A DNA stretch of 64,000 nt from Ascarosepion bandense (Eukaryota > Mollusca > Cephalopoda > Sepiida > Sepiidae). The notes beneath the pieces were generated by a model, which saw only the letters and a program-made list of their open reading frames with translations, was not told the DNA's origin and did not search any database. The stretch spans positions 1,641,501 through 1,705,500 of the forward strand of contig JBBBDQ010001456.1 of NCBI GenBank assembly GCA_037127315.1. Reading direction: 5' to 3'. The first letter of the stretch is position 1; every line of letters starts with the position of its first letter. Below, piece after piece: positions 11,576-23,346 of the stretch. The position numbers and the translations under genes are program-made.

Positions 11576-12200
11576 ATGAAACCTCTAATCCTCCACAAGT
11601 AAATTGCATGCGGATTAACGTTGGAATCAGGGTAATTTTCTTCATTTTCTATTGAACATTTCTCGGTCAGACTATGAATGATATGTACGGCAAATAATGA
11701 CCATTTTTTTCTGTGTTCAAACATAGTATGTTTGAAATTAAATTAAATTAAATGAGGTTACATGTGTAACAATAAACTCGAGCAGAGGCACGCATGGTGT
11801 TGGTCAAAGGTCATTTACTCGATGTTAGTTTGGAAACTGGGGCGTGATTACCGCCTATAATCATGTGGATTATGCATCGAAGAGTCTACGCTTATGGACA
11901 GAGTCGAGAAAGAAAATGAACATTTTTAAGAACTTTGCCCAATTCTGTGAAAATGGATATTAAAAAAAAAAAAAAAAAAAGGAGGAAAAAAGAAAAAAAA
12001 AAAAGAACAATGAAACATCGAGCTGGTAGAACAATTACCAAGATGGACACGAACATTGTTGGGTTGCCGATGTAGGCTCCCCTATTTTTTTTTGTTGTTG
12101 TTTTGTTTGTTTCGACACATGTTTTATACAATTGTAGGGCTTGTGTGGCATGGGGAGGAGAGTGAGGATGTTGCACTTAAAATGTTCTTAGGTGAACATT

Positions 12201-12223
12201 TTGGAAAATGGGTGGGCGAGGAA
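12201..12223 (+). other. Polypurine tract of LTR element
   Basis: Purine-rich GGAAAATGGGTGGGCGAGGA ends directly at the start of the 3' LTR, the position where plus-strand synthesis is primed. Confidence 0.55.
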
Positions 12224-12634
12224 TGTAATATAACAATCTAGGCCCACCCGAGGAAGTGAGGAAGCGGGGGCGTTTTCCGGCCGTTGAAAGGAACGGATGT
12301 TTGTTTGACCTTATTTCCGGCAGTAGCGGAAATGGCTACAAGAGGCAAGCAGAACAGGTGTCTCTGAGAATTACGTGGGCGAGGCAAAAATCGGAAGTAC
12401 CGGTTTGGAGATAAAAAGACCTCGGGCACGGATTTCACGGCAGACGAGTCAGAGAGACGAGACAGTCCGGTAGACCAGACCAGAGGAGCAACAGATACGA
12501 CCCCCCCGTCAACCCCCATTAGAAGCGCGCTCTCAATTCTCTGTCCTTGTGCCACACGGTCCATCGTCATCAATAAAAAATATTATTATATATTTTCATA
12601 TACATGCTTGTTTGTTGTATATTGCTATATAACA
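12224..12634 (+). repeat. 3' LTR (411 bp)
   Basis: Same ends as the 5' LTR but without the two small duplications. The only substitutions seen are two T/C differences near 12447-12467. It is followed by the target duplication ATAG. Confidence 0.95.
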
Positions 12635-12760
12635 ATAGGATGTGTCCTTGAAAAATATCCTTATAATGAAAATGTAAAATTGACATTTTTACAACTAAAG
12701 GGCCCTTCTCCAGCTATTATCTATTACATCCAGAAATATAAATTTTACATTATTCTGAGA
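12635..12760 (+). pseudogene. Decayed transposon-type gene, 3' portion resuming after LTR insertion
   Basis: When one ATAG copy is discounted, the frame ending ...CTATGGATAG at 9742 continues at 12639 to give LWIGCVLEKYPYNE. FLQLKGPSPA follows at about 12685-12715. This resembles the family's W-I-G-I-V ... F-L-H-P-x-G-P-x-x-x-F module near its C-terminus as I recall it. The sequence then decays into an AT microsatellite. Confidence 0.6.
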
Positions 12761-12796
12761 TATATATATATATATATATATATACCTCAGAATAAT
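12749..12796. repeat. Inverted repeat enclosing a (TA)n tract
   Basis: ATTATTCTGAG (12749-12759) and CTCAGAATAAT (12786-12796) flank about 13 TA units. The partial motif ATCTGAGATATAT recurs just downstream. Confidence 0.85.
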
Positions 12797-12839
12797 ATCT
12801 GAGATATATATATATAAAACCAAAATATTTTTCAAAGAA

Positions 12840-13150
12840 ACAATTCTAAAATAATTTCATTCATTTTTGTACAATTCCTGAAAGTTTCATCAAATTTGAC
12901 AATTATTTAATTTTTGCAAGAGTTTCCAAATCAATGTGTCGCTATCAAATGTCACTAAAATTTTCTACAGTAATTTATGGTCACCAACTGATGCAAAAAA
13001 AAAAAAAAAAAGAAAATAAAAAAATAAAAACAATAAGAAATATAATAATAAAAAAATCCTTTGGTTTTTCTTCTTAATAAGAAATATCTGGATGTTAAAT
13101 ATTTTGTTTTTATTAAGCTTGGGGCACTTTTTATCAAGGTATGTTCATAT
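12840..13150 (+). repeat. Dispersed AT-rich repeat family, copy
   Basis: Contains the family core (GAAAGTTTCATCAAA..., TTTTTGCAAGAGTTTCCAAA, ACTGATGC, then CCTTTGGTTTTTCTTCTTAA and TTTTATTAAGCTTGGGGC). The same ordered motifs appear at 19960-20230, 40356-40570 and 54001-54310 on the + strand. On the minus strand they appear at 18890-19180 and 19290-19530. No coding capacity is visible; the element type is unknown. Confidence 0.6.
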
Positions 13151-14019
13151 TTTAGTGAATCGTTAATAGTACCTATAACACTGTGTACAAATAACCATAT
13201 TTGACCAAAAGAAATGTTCATGATTTGTTTTGATATTTCCAATATCATATCAAGCAAGAAAACTATTTAAAAAAATCTGAACATCAAACTCATGAGTTAT
13301 GGTAGCCAATCTGGAGATATTCATTTTCCAACCTCACTGTAAATCAATGTCGTAACTTTGAAATGTTTGCCATTTCTAAGGAAATGATTTATGTGTTTGT
13401 ATCTATATAAAAGAAACCATAAATTAAGCAAAATCATTTTATTGTGACAGTTATATAATTTATATAGTTATTTAACTTATCTCCCTTAGTTCAGGAATGT
13501 TAACTAGTTTGTTTACATTTTTTTAAATTTATTTTATATCAAGTAGGAATTTTGATGTATCCTGGAGGGGATAATTATACTTTACTTTTTTGAGTCATTT
13601 AAAAAAAAAAAAAAAAAAAAGTTTGTTTTTTTTTGCTAATATGATGACCAGATAGCACATTTGGCGATAATTTGTCTATATTTCTGATGTATGAAATGAA
13701 TTGTTCGGACTGTTGCCTTCGTTTTTATTGCCAATCACCTGAAGAAGGCCGGAGCTTACAACTGTCAAAACATCATGAATATGGCAACAAAGATAGAACA
13801 ACAATGCGAACAATGTAAAAGTGTAAATAGCTAATTCAGTTAAAAATATTTCATTCAGTCTCCAATTCGCAATGTTAAAAAGAGTGTGTGTCACTGTACA
13901 CAACATTTGTAATGCAAAACTATGACAAATTTCTATTACGTTTTTTAGTATAGCATTTAGTTATCCAAATCAGAATGAGCCGACCCTGTGACACTGTCTC
14001 AGTGTAATTAGAAAAATAA
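13151..14019. other. No gene recognised
   Basis: AT-rich with poly(A) at 13601-13620. A GC-richer patch at 13730-13830 (CACCTGAAGAAGGCCGGAGC) resembles the 3' tails of some retroelements, but I cannot assign it. Confidence 0.45.
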
Positions 14020-14373
14020 TTAGTCAGTCAAGTGACATACGTGATACACGCTTCTTGGGCGATCATGTCTCGAAAGAGACATGACTGACTGGACAGAAGA
14101 TTATCCCGCAGTAGGTTGCCATTGCTTTCTGTGGTAGACTTGTTGCCAGCCAATCTGTCCCGTTAACCCATAGAGGAAAGAGACGGATTAAATGATTAAT
14201 ACCTTTCCCAGCCAAGGGTATATTTGCTGCAAATATACCCTTGGCTGGGAAAGGTATTACTCCGTCTCTTAATGCACATAAGTGAATCATGAATCCAAGG
14301 AATTTAACTGGAATTCGAATTCGTCTCCCCGATTTTTCGTTCCGAGCCGATATCCACTGCACCACAATGCACA
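14020..14373 (-). mobile_element. tRNA-derived SINE, minus orientation, with internal palindrome
   Basis: Read on the minus strand it starts with an A-box-like GTGCAGTGGATATCGGCTCG and a B-box-like region with TTCGAATTCC. The family body follows, ending near GCGTGTATCACGTATGTCAC. It shares this structure with the copies at 18382, 41761, 44376, 50108 and 63084. Its centre carries an inverted duplication (see 14176-14273) that is absent from the other copies. Confidence 0.85.
14176..14273. repeat. 31-bp perfect palindrome inside SINE, with longer imperfect arms
   Basis: 14197-14227 and 14229-14259 are perfect reverse complements around a single central T. Beyond them AAGAGACGGA on the left pairs with TCCGTCTCTT on the right after an 8-9-nt offset. 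In other SINE copies this segment occurs once, so this is a local inverted duplication. Confidence 0.9.
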
Positions 14374-16214
14374 ATGTGACAATACCCATACCAAAAACGG
14401 AATTAAGTTAAAAATAAATTAAAAAAAAGTTATATCTACAACTCAAATTGTTGACTTTGAAAATAGGATTTTAAAATCATTCAGCTGATCATCTGCTCTT
14501 CTCAGATCCTAAAGCCAAAGGAGACAGACCACAAACATTGTAAAAACATTTATCAAATTTTGATTTGAAATAATTTTCTTAGTAGATAATGATAATTTGG
14601 ATAGAAATTAAATATTTGTCAGCAACTGTTTCTTTTGCTTTAAAACCAAATAAGGTAAAACAATAAAAATATTGATTGCAATTTGATTATGAATTTTACA
14701 AGTGTTTGAAGAAATGTACTTTAGTCTAATCTGAAACCAAAGTTTTTTAAAAAGAACATTAGTTTGTAAGCTAATATCCAAAAAAGGATGGGCAGGTTTG
14801 TTTCGGTACAAAAAGTGGTGACTAAAGTTCAAATTCCAGCATCTTGTCATTTGTCACTTTTTCGTATTGATTGATTCACCTTTGGGAAAGGTGAATCAAT
14901 CTCTCTCCACAACTATTGATTTCTTCAGGGTAAACTGAACTGTAGTAAGACGTATGTAACTAAAAATTAAAGCACTCCTCTATTTTTCGCCAAGTAGCCA
15001 TGGAATTTGCAAATCAAAAACAGGAACTAAAAGGGGGAGCAATGTTTAAATCCGTTGAAGACGTTAGAAAAAAAATTCAAAATCTTTTTAAAGATTGTCA
15101 CTGTGTTATCTTCATATTTCCCACAATGAATGTCAGTCTAGTTTTTTTCGTTCATAAAACTTTCTAACATTGTACACTCATAAAAAAAATTAAACACTTA
15201 ACTTAACGCTAACATTCACCTTGCCTTAAAAAAAAGTAATCGACATCAAGATGAAAAACAAAATTGTAACGAGTGTTTCTGAAAACAAATATTTATTTCC
15301 GAACTTTTTAAAGGTTTAATTTTTATTCAGAAACACACACTAATTAACTTGTTACAAACTCAGTTTTTTACTTCATGAAGCTAGAAGAGTAAATATAGTT
15401 TTTTTCAAGTTTTCTTTTCGTTGTTTTTTTGTTGTTATCAAATTACTTTTTTTAAATAACTAACTTTTTCATATTGCCTCATTTCACCTTCAAAATCGTA
15501 GCCATTGTTGCGGAATTCTTTTTATTACATCTTTTAGGGGGTTATTTTCTTAAGCAAAATGACGACCAAGGAAGACAAGTGACAGTGAAAAAAAAAACAA
15601 AAAAAAAAACTAAGAGGCAAAAAAAGTAAAAAGCATAAACAGAAACTCGTTACAAACTGTTGCGTAGATCTATTTTTAGTAACAAGGCAAATGTTCCCTG
15701 AACGAACAAAGCGTTTTTCAACAAAAGATTTTTTTATTTTAAATAAAATATAAAAGAAGGTAGATAATTTCTAAAATTTGCCCTGTGCTAAAAACTAAAG
15801 CTTAAAAAAGATACTGATAGAGAAAAATATAATTCCAACGCTCAAAGGTTTATTTTAAAATAAAAATATTGATTCTACATATTTTTTTAACACACACGAC
15901 ACCACACAACCTATCCTCAAACAAGAACCAAGGTTAAGGTTGCGAATAATCACGTATGTATTTTTATTTTATTGTTAATGTTAGTAATTTAAAATGTCTA
16001 AAAAACACATATACAGTTGAGTTAAAATACGTATTTTTATGCTTGAAGTTTCTCAAGAGAAATTCTTTTCAACACAACTTATTTTTTTACTTTCAACAAC
16101 ACTTACACAAGCGGAAGCCTTAGTGAAACTTACTTGCACACAACTTTTTTTTTTTTCTTGACTTCTCTACTGCAGACATATATCCTGAACTCACTGAAAA
16201 TGTAGAAATGACAA
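14374..16214. other. No gene recognised
   Basis: AT-rich. A 15-bp perfect hairpin with a GGG loop lies at 14869-14901. The rest shows only short ORFs and homopolymer runs. Confidence 0.55.
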
Positions 16215-16262
16215 ACTTCAGATCACGTGACATTCCGCTACCTGACGTCATCAACTGACTGC
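16215..16262 (+). promoter_or_regulatory. Candidate promoter: E-box, CRE and YY1-like site
   Basis: Within an otherwise AT-rich region, CACGTG (16224-16229) and the perfect CRE TGACGTCA (16243-16250) lie just upstream of GCGGCCATGTTG (16264), which resembles a YY1 initiator-region site (CCATNTT). Local GC and CpG content rise here. The combination is typical of housekeeping-type animal promoters. Downstream is a clean splice donor at 16432. I infer that it drives + strand transcription toward PTP4A; a separate, unrecognised gene is the alternative. Confidence 0.5.
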
Positions 16263-16431
16263 AGCGGCCATGTTGTCTTGTCTGTAAAGCGAAAGCAACA
16301 ACGATATTGTTCTATAGAGCTGTCTTTTTCGTTCCAATCGTCAGCGTTCTGTTGGCAGTCTGAATCCGGTGGGAATCGCTGTAGAAGCGAATAGATTATA
16401 TTTGTTGCGATCAATGTGCAGAAATATACTG
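16263..16431 (+). other. Candidate first non-coding exon
   Basis: A GC-richer stretch ending in ATATACTG|GTGAGTAGA, a near-consensus donor at 16432. It carries two short uORFs: one starting within the YY1-like site (six codons with stop), and one at 16413 that would read into the next exon. If spliced to 55832 the second stops after four codons. The partner exon is inferred, not seen. The 5' boundary is approximate. Confidence 0.45.
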
Positions 16432-17541
16432 GTGAGTAGATCAAATGTCGATTTATTACAGAAAAAGGAGTCTCGCGACGGATTTTTACCGGTGTCTTGA
16501 TCTTCCCACTCAAAATTTCCTTTGGTTGTAAAGTACAGTATTTTACGATTAAGTCGGGGATCAATTCATAATGTGTTCAATATAAGAAACTAACCCCTTT
16601 CATTGTGACCATATAATATGAAAATTTGATTACCTTTTGCCAAGAATTGTCTTCATCATTTTAAATATTTTTTTCAATTGTCTTCAATATCCCTCCTTGT
16701 TTTAATTGACACGTTTTTCTTTATAGTTACTTTCAAATATCTGGTTTGTAATTTTCGTTTTTGTTTTTTTTTTATTTTTTTTATTTCTCACTATAGTAAA
16801 ATTTATACAATTAGTGTTCTCTATTACTTACTGTTATTTCCTCTTGACATTTTTGTCTATATTTCTTTTTTTTTTTTCTAACCTATTTTCCAAGTTTATT
16901 TACCCTTCTTCACGCCTAGAACGTGTTTTATTTCCTACTATAACGATAGATAACCAAACACTTTCGGAATTTCCCTTACAAAATCAAATGGTTCTTTGCT
17001 AAACGCTTTTTATTTTATTTAAATAATTTTTCTCTTGAATAGAAATACTCTGTGAGTTGAAAAATGTTTTACTTAGATTTTACTGTAACCATTAAAAGTG
17101 TATTTCACAACTTATCTAAAAAAAAAAAAAATGCGTAATTTTTTTTTTTCTTTAAAATTTTATTTCACAGTAACAACCCACAATACTTCTTTTTCTTTTC
17201 TTGTGAAACCAAAAAAAAACTAAGGCCTTTATCTTTTTACCCATACTTACCCGTAAAATACGAATAAACCACCATATATGTTTATGGAACATATGGAAAT
17301 AATTCTAAAATCTAAAAGTATAATAATGGAGTAGTAGATTTTAAATTCATTTATTAATCTGTCATTTGTCCCAGTTAAGCATTTTGTATTGTTAGCCATT
17401 CGTTAAATCGTTTGTGGCTTTCTACAAGAAGCTTACAAGCATTAAAACGAAAAATGTTGACTAAAATAAAATAAAAATTTACTATTAAACTTTCGCATAT
17501 TTATTTTATAATGTAATCAAATACTTTTTTGAGAAAGTAAG

Positions 17542-17578
<37 letters not shown>

Positions 17579-18381
17579 GCATCGCATTTTCTGTTTTTTT
17601 TTCCTTTGTACAATTCTTTTTCTAATGAAAATTTTAAGTATAAAACTCTCTAAATACCTTTTTGCTAAAAATTTACAATTGAGACTCGTTAAACCTGATT
17701 TTTTTTTTAAATTCAGGCGCTAAATGTGATGAACAACAAAGTTTTACCTCAATGAATTACACCTTGTTTTTTTAGCCTACTTCCACTTGAAGTTTAGTTC
17801 ACATCACCCACGCGCAATCCTTCTACTATTCAAAATTGCTAATTTTAAACGCGTTTTTTCTTTCAAATTTATAATTTAAAAAATTACCACCATATTTTCA
17901 GTTTTTTTTTTTCTTTTTTTGTGAAGGAAAAAATGGACCAATTTTTGGTTTAAAAAAAAAAGTAATAATTCCATTTTTTTTTTCTTTTCACTTTCTTGTC
18001 CTTCAACTTTTTTTGCTTCTGACATTTTAAAATTTTTGTTGATATGACATTTAAACATCTAAAAGGTCAGTTTCTGGAATTAATATTTTCACAGACACAC
18101 ATCATTCATTGTGACATCGATGACTTGTTTTGTTTGTGTGTGAATCTTTTTATTGGATATAACTTTTTAAATGTTTCTGTTATTTCCTTACAAATAATTG
18201 TGCTTTAAACCCGGTTTTTATTTCATTTCACTAAACAATCGATAGTGGCTTTAAAAAAAAAGATATCCATCAGATCTTTTATGTGCATGGAACTGATTTT
18301 TTCCCGTTTGAATCTTCTGATTTGCAAAAAATAACTGAATTGAATATAACTTTTTTATAGTTTTCAGTAGCCAATTAAAAT
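16432..18381. other. No gene recognised (putative intron)
   Basis: Strongly AT-rich with many homopolymer runs, including 33 T at 17544-17576. No coding signal. Confidence 0.55.
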
Positions 18382-18606
18382 CGCTTGGGCGATCATGTCT
18401 CGAAAGAGACATGACTGATTGAGCAGATTTTACTGCAGTAGACTAGTTGCCAGCCAAGGCTACAGAACCTAATCTGTCCTGATAATAGCTGAAGGGAAAA
18501 GACGGATTAATCATTTTCCCAAAGAGTATTTGCGCGTAAGTGAATGCAACGAATTCAACTGAAATTCGAACTCGGCTCGAATATCTACTGCACCACGACG
18601 CACCAT
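18382..18606 (-). mobile_element. tRNA-derived SINE, minus orientation
   Basis: Shares GGGCGATCATGTCTCGAAAG, the GCCAGCCAAGGCTACAGAAC block and the tRNA-like head (GTGCAGTAGATATTCGAGCC on the minus strand) with the other copies. It has internal deletions, including most of the CTGCCCAGTC-to-TGCCATTGC segment. Confidence 0.85.
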
Positions 18607-20383
18607 CTGAATGTATGGTTTTCAAAAGAAACCAATTTAGCAGTGCTTAAATTGTGACAGATTTCATGAGAAATAACTTGCGTGAAAAATTACCATAAAT
18701 AGATTATTATACGCATGTAATTTGTGTTGCATGTAGTGACTTAGTAATTTTTTTTCTTCAACCAATTCTTAGGTGGTTAATTGGGTTGTTGTGGCTTCTA
18801 TAACTTAGTTATTTCCTCTTTGTAATTATTACGTATTAAGTGCAATGTCCATTTCCGATTGAGTCATTGAAATTGAAAGGGCTCAAGTCTCCAAAAAAGG
18901 AGAATATACATGAATTAAGAATGCCCCAAACTTAAAAAGTTTCTCGTCAAAATCTTAAAGAAGGAAACCAGAAGATGTTTTTTTTTTTTTGATCCATAAC
19001 TAAAATGTTTTTATTTAGAACCTTCAAAATTTTATTTTGCTTAAACTTTTTTCGTGTGTCGGTCAGCGGGTAACCATATAGGAAAATTTTTTCGATGAAT
19101 ATACAATACAATTCAATACATTGATTTGAGAATTCTTGCAAATGTCAATTTGTCGGATTTTAATGAAAATTTCATGACTTGTAGCTTTCTTTTAAAAATC
19201 TTGACTGCCTTTTTTTTTCTTTTTTTATACGTCTGTTAGTGTTACATACACACTTGTTTTTATGAAATTTCGAGAAATCTCTAAAAAAGCAGCATGAAGG
19301 CAAGAAGGCCCCAAGCTTAATAAAAAAAAAAAAAAGTTTTCTACTCAAAAATTAAATTAAAGAGGAAAGACCTAATAAGTATTTTTTATCACGTTCAATG
19401 TTTTATTGTCAGCGGTCTTTACGATTAATGTTTTTGCGCTTTTCCGGTGAAAACACGTCGATTTGAAATTATTACAAAAATCAAGTTGTTAGATTTTAAA
19501 ACTTTCAGGACTTATTCACAAATGAATTGATTTAATTATGAAATTACGTTTTATTAAATTGTTTTTTTACTACTAGTACTAATTTCTCGAAAATCTGCTC
19601 GAAATCGTAAAATAAAAATACAATAAAACATTCTATAATTACTTTTAATGACAATATCGTTTAAAAAAAAAAAAATTACAAGAATTTTCATGTTTTTTAA
19701 TTTGAATTTTGAAAAATTTAAATCTTAATTCTTCATTACTTTCATTTATCCAGTTAGATGATATTAAAATTATTTAAATGAAAGCTATAATTATACATTT
19801 AAAAGCTTAATACAAATCATTTTGCGCCAAATTTTTTAAAAGACAACCATAACCATTCACAATATCAGAAAATAGAGCGATGACTGACTAGTAAATTTAA
19901 AGTCAATAAATTTAAAATTAATATTCCTAACATTATCACCTAACCAGATTTAATTCCAGGAAATGGGTGTTGTAAAAAAAAAAAAAAAATTTCAATATTA
20001 ATTTTATTCATTTGTGATCAAACCCTGAAGGTTTCATTAAAATCCAACAATTTGTTTTTTAAAAAATTTCCCAATCAGTGTTTTTCACTAGAAAAAAAAG
20101 TGAAAAACACTAATTGTAAATATTACAAACTGCTGATGCTCCCTTCTACAAAAAATTTAAAAATAAAGTTCTGAATCTTTATATGTGACAAAAAAATACT
20201 GCCAAGAATTTAAATTTTTAGTATATATCGCTTATTAAATAATTTTTTTTTTTTTATGTTGTTAGAAATAAAGTAAAAATAAAGAATTTACTTGGATCCT
20301 GTGAATAAGTTAAGGGGTTGTAACTGAACTGAAAAATATTTCCACAAAGTTTTTAAATAGAATTGCCTTTTCAATTAAAAAAA

Positions 20384-20387
<4 letters not shown>
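18607..20387. other. Non-coding, with three copies of the dispersed AT-rich repeat
   Basis: Copies of the family described at 12840 lie at 18890-19180 (minus; TTTGAGAATTCTTGCAAATG), 19290-19530 (minus; GCCCCAAGCTTAATAAA) and 19960-20230 (plus). The last includes a 17-bp hairpin (20072-20088 with 20100-20116, one mismatch). Confidence 0.5.

Positions 20388-20421
<34 letters not shown>
20388..20421. repeat. (TA)n microsatellite
   Basis: About 16 TA units. Confidence 0.9.
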
Positions 20422-20425
<4 letters not shown>

Positions 20426-20799
20426 GAATGAGTTGAATTTTTAATTAAAAACAGCTGTGTTAACGATTATTACTGAAAGTCTTTTAAGCTTTAGAGAAGA
20501 ATGGAGTTCAAGCTGTTACTTTAGATATCTTAAACGAGTTTGGCAAGGTGACGAATTATGGTATTTCTGGGCAAATTCAATTCAATCTTTCTCTTATCAA
20601 ATTGTGAAATGAAAGTTGTCTTGAACTGCCCCTTAGTTTGTTTCTAACATATAAATTACTAAACCTGAGTTTACCAGTTTTGTATCGCTAAGATGCTTGG
20701 GTGAATCAGATTCTCCAACTGTCTCTGACAATGGGCCTTCTGAGGAGGATGGGGAGAACAGATGAAGGAAAAAATATATAATATGGAAACGAATAAAAT
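20422..20799. other. Possible upstream part of LINE; no clear coding
   Basis: Weak + strand coding resemblance near 20800 suggests that the LINE below may extend upstream, but no motif is definite here. Confidence 0.35.
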
Positions 20800-21334
20800 G
20801 AAAAAACCTTTTCCAGGAAAGAAACATAAAAATCTTTGCCAGATTAAAGAATACTATACTGGGAACTTAAAGCTAACTGGAAGGAATTTAAAACATGTGC
20901 CCTAAAACTTATGCCAGAAGCTAATGTAGACAATGCAGAGCACATTACTTAATTTACAAGAACACTAAGTATTGCAGAACAATACATCTCAAAATCTGTC
21001 AAACACAACAGGCCTTGGTTAAGCAATGAGTATAAAAACATAAAAAAAGATCAGATTTCGTCACTAGTCTCTATGCAAGTTTAAATTACATCCGACCAAG
21101 AAAATATCATCTACAAAATAAAGAGCTGAAGCACACAATAATTAAAGAATCCAAGCAATCCTCATGTATCTAATATTAATCTAACACCAAAACCATATGG
21201 ATCATGATCCATAAAATCACTGGGAAAAATAAAGCACTCCATTTGTTAAAGCCATTAACAATGAGGATATTGCAAATTTATTTACATAAAACACCTCAAA
21301 TAATACTAGTAAACTATTTCAGAATATCAATAAA

Positions 21335-21810
21335 CTAGCAGAATAGCCCGGCGTTGATGGGATGTAATGAAAGCTTTAAAATTAATCCATGGTCCTGGAG
21401 CTCAGCCTCAGCCTAAAGAATATTTGTGAAGTTTGGTGAGAATCGGATAAAAATTGTGGATTTGTATAAAGGACATGCAGACACAAACATCTTGCCTTTT
21501 TATATATATATAATCTTATCGATTTTCTGCAGTATTGTAAGAACTGCAACCTTGAAACTTCTGAATATTGTTTCTTATGTCTTTGTCTATAAGTGTATCA
21601 AATTTGATTAAAATCGGACCACTCCTTCTATAACCCAATTTTTTTTTTATATTTATCGGAGGAACCTTGACACAAAACTTAGCTAAGAACACTCACAGAT
21701 GCTTATAGTACAACTGTGTAAATTTTCAAGAAGATCTGTTCAGCCGTTTCGGAGTCGTTAGGTAACGGATACACGCACACAAAGTTCCATTTATAAATAA
21801 GTTTAGATGA
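21335..21810 (+). mobile_element. Short interspersed element inserted in LINE
   Basis: It starts ACTAGCAGAATAGCCCGGCG and ends with TTCAGCCGTTTCGGAG, ACGGATACACGCACACAAAG and TTCCATTTATAAATAAG. Two GAT-AAAATCGG motifs lie within. Very similar beginnings and ends are widespread in invertebrate genomes (recalled, class uncertain). It interrupts the LINE RT coding sequence between 21330 and 21815. Confidence 0.55.
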
Positions 21811-23346
21811 GGAAGAAAAAATTAAATTTATACTCTAACAATAAAGAAAATTATAACCAGCCTCTCACTTAGCAAAATTATTAAATTTTATTTAAAAAAA
21901 AATCACCAGTTGGCCTAGACGAAATTCTAAAAAACCTACCAGATATTTCTCGGGGCTGCTTATTTTCATTAACATATGGGTCAGTTTACCACTGATCCGT
22001 TTTCCCAGTTTCTGGAAATGTGTTACCATGATTTCAATCTGAAAACCTGTAAAAGACTTAGAAAAATCATTCAAATGCACTTACAAATTGCATATGCAAA
22101 ATGTTTTTAAAAAAATCATTAATGATAGGCTTACTTGGTTTCTTGAAGCTAATAATAAAATGACAAATTTCCAATTTGGCTTCAGAAAGAACAAAAGCAC
22201 AATCAATCACTTGGTTTGACTGGTGTTTTTTTTTATCAGAAATTTTTATTATTTAATGACAGTATTCTTTGACCTAGAAAAGGCTTATGATACCTCATGG
22301 TGATATGTTATCATGAAAGACTTAATGAAAGGAAGATTATCAATAACTTCCTTACAGAATGAACCTTTAATGTTCCTGTTGGTACCACTCTTTCAAACCT
22401 ATATGAGCAAGAAATGGGTGTCAAGGAAGCGCATTATTGGTAACATGCTTCAGTATGAAAATAAATATTATTAAATTCTTTAACCCTGGAGTTGATTTTC
22501 TAATGTTGCAGATCAAAAAAATACTCCAACAGTATCTCAAAGTAAATAAGTGGGCCACAGAAAATGGATTAAGATTCTCCAGACAAGACTCTATGTACAC
22601 ACTTCTGCCAACTTCAAAAACTATATTATAATCTCGAATTAAGACTCAAGGCTACAGAAGTGCCTGTAGTAAACCAATACAAATACCTAAGAATAATCTT
22701 TGACAAAAAAAATTACCCTTCATAACAACCTTTTGTGAGAAATGCAATAAAACAATACAACTACTGTCAGCTCCTCAATTCTTTATCAGATGACTGACAG
22801 CTACTAAAACTTTTAGGTATTTATTAGGTCTATATTGGACACTTTATCTATAGTGCATCAAGAAAATCATGTGAAAGAACATAAGGCCATCCATCACTAG
22901 GGGGCTGCAACTTGTTCTAGGAGACTAATGCACATTGCCAATTGAAAGCCTGTATGCCGAATCACACGAACCACCTTTGGCATTAAGACAACATAAGTTA
23001 GCATTACAGTATTATATCAAATTATGTTCATGCCCAAGTAATTCAGTATACAACTGTGTTCTACAACCTCAACATAAAGAATTATATTTTAAAGGAAAAT
23101 GCTGTTCTTGGCCTCTGCATAGAAAGCAATTTCAACAAACTCAAAATAAACACTTCTAATACATGAGTCTGTTCTTTCAAAAACTCCTCCCTGGTTAATA
23201 AAGCAAGCCACTGTACTATTAAGTCTGGCAAAATACTCCAAAACTGACACATCTGTCTTAGAAGAAATTCCTAATATCTTATAAAAACACAAATTGTAAG
23301 CACATACACTGTCAGCTCCAAAAATATTGATAGTTAGATGTTCAGC

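Larger units (their letters stand above)
9743..12634 (+). mobile_element. Non-autonomous LTR retrotransposon, 2.9 kb, complete ends
   Basis: Two LTRs (9743-10175 and 12224-12634) start with TG, end with CA, and are flanked by the 4-bp duplication ATAG (9739-9742 and 12635-12638). After the 5' LTR comes a primer binding site at 10187, then a 2.05-kb interior with no gag or pol coding. The interior holds a purine-rich leader with short repeats, a tandem duplication, and one small ORF with a membrane segment. A purine-rich stretch precedes the 3' LTR. The LTRs differ only by two small indels and about two transitions, so the insertion is young. A 4-bp duplication fits Ty3/gypsy-like (errantivirus-like) integrases, but no integrase is present to confirm this. 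Mobilisation would need proteins supplied by another element. Confidence 0.9.

Noticed and set aside
11892..12176. Minus-strand Phe-rich ORF in the LTR element
   Set aside because: It arises from poly(A)/poly(T) tracts; no protein-like composition.
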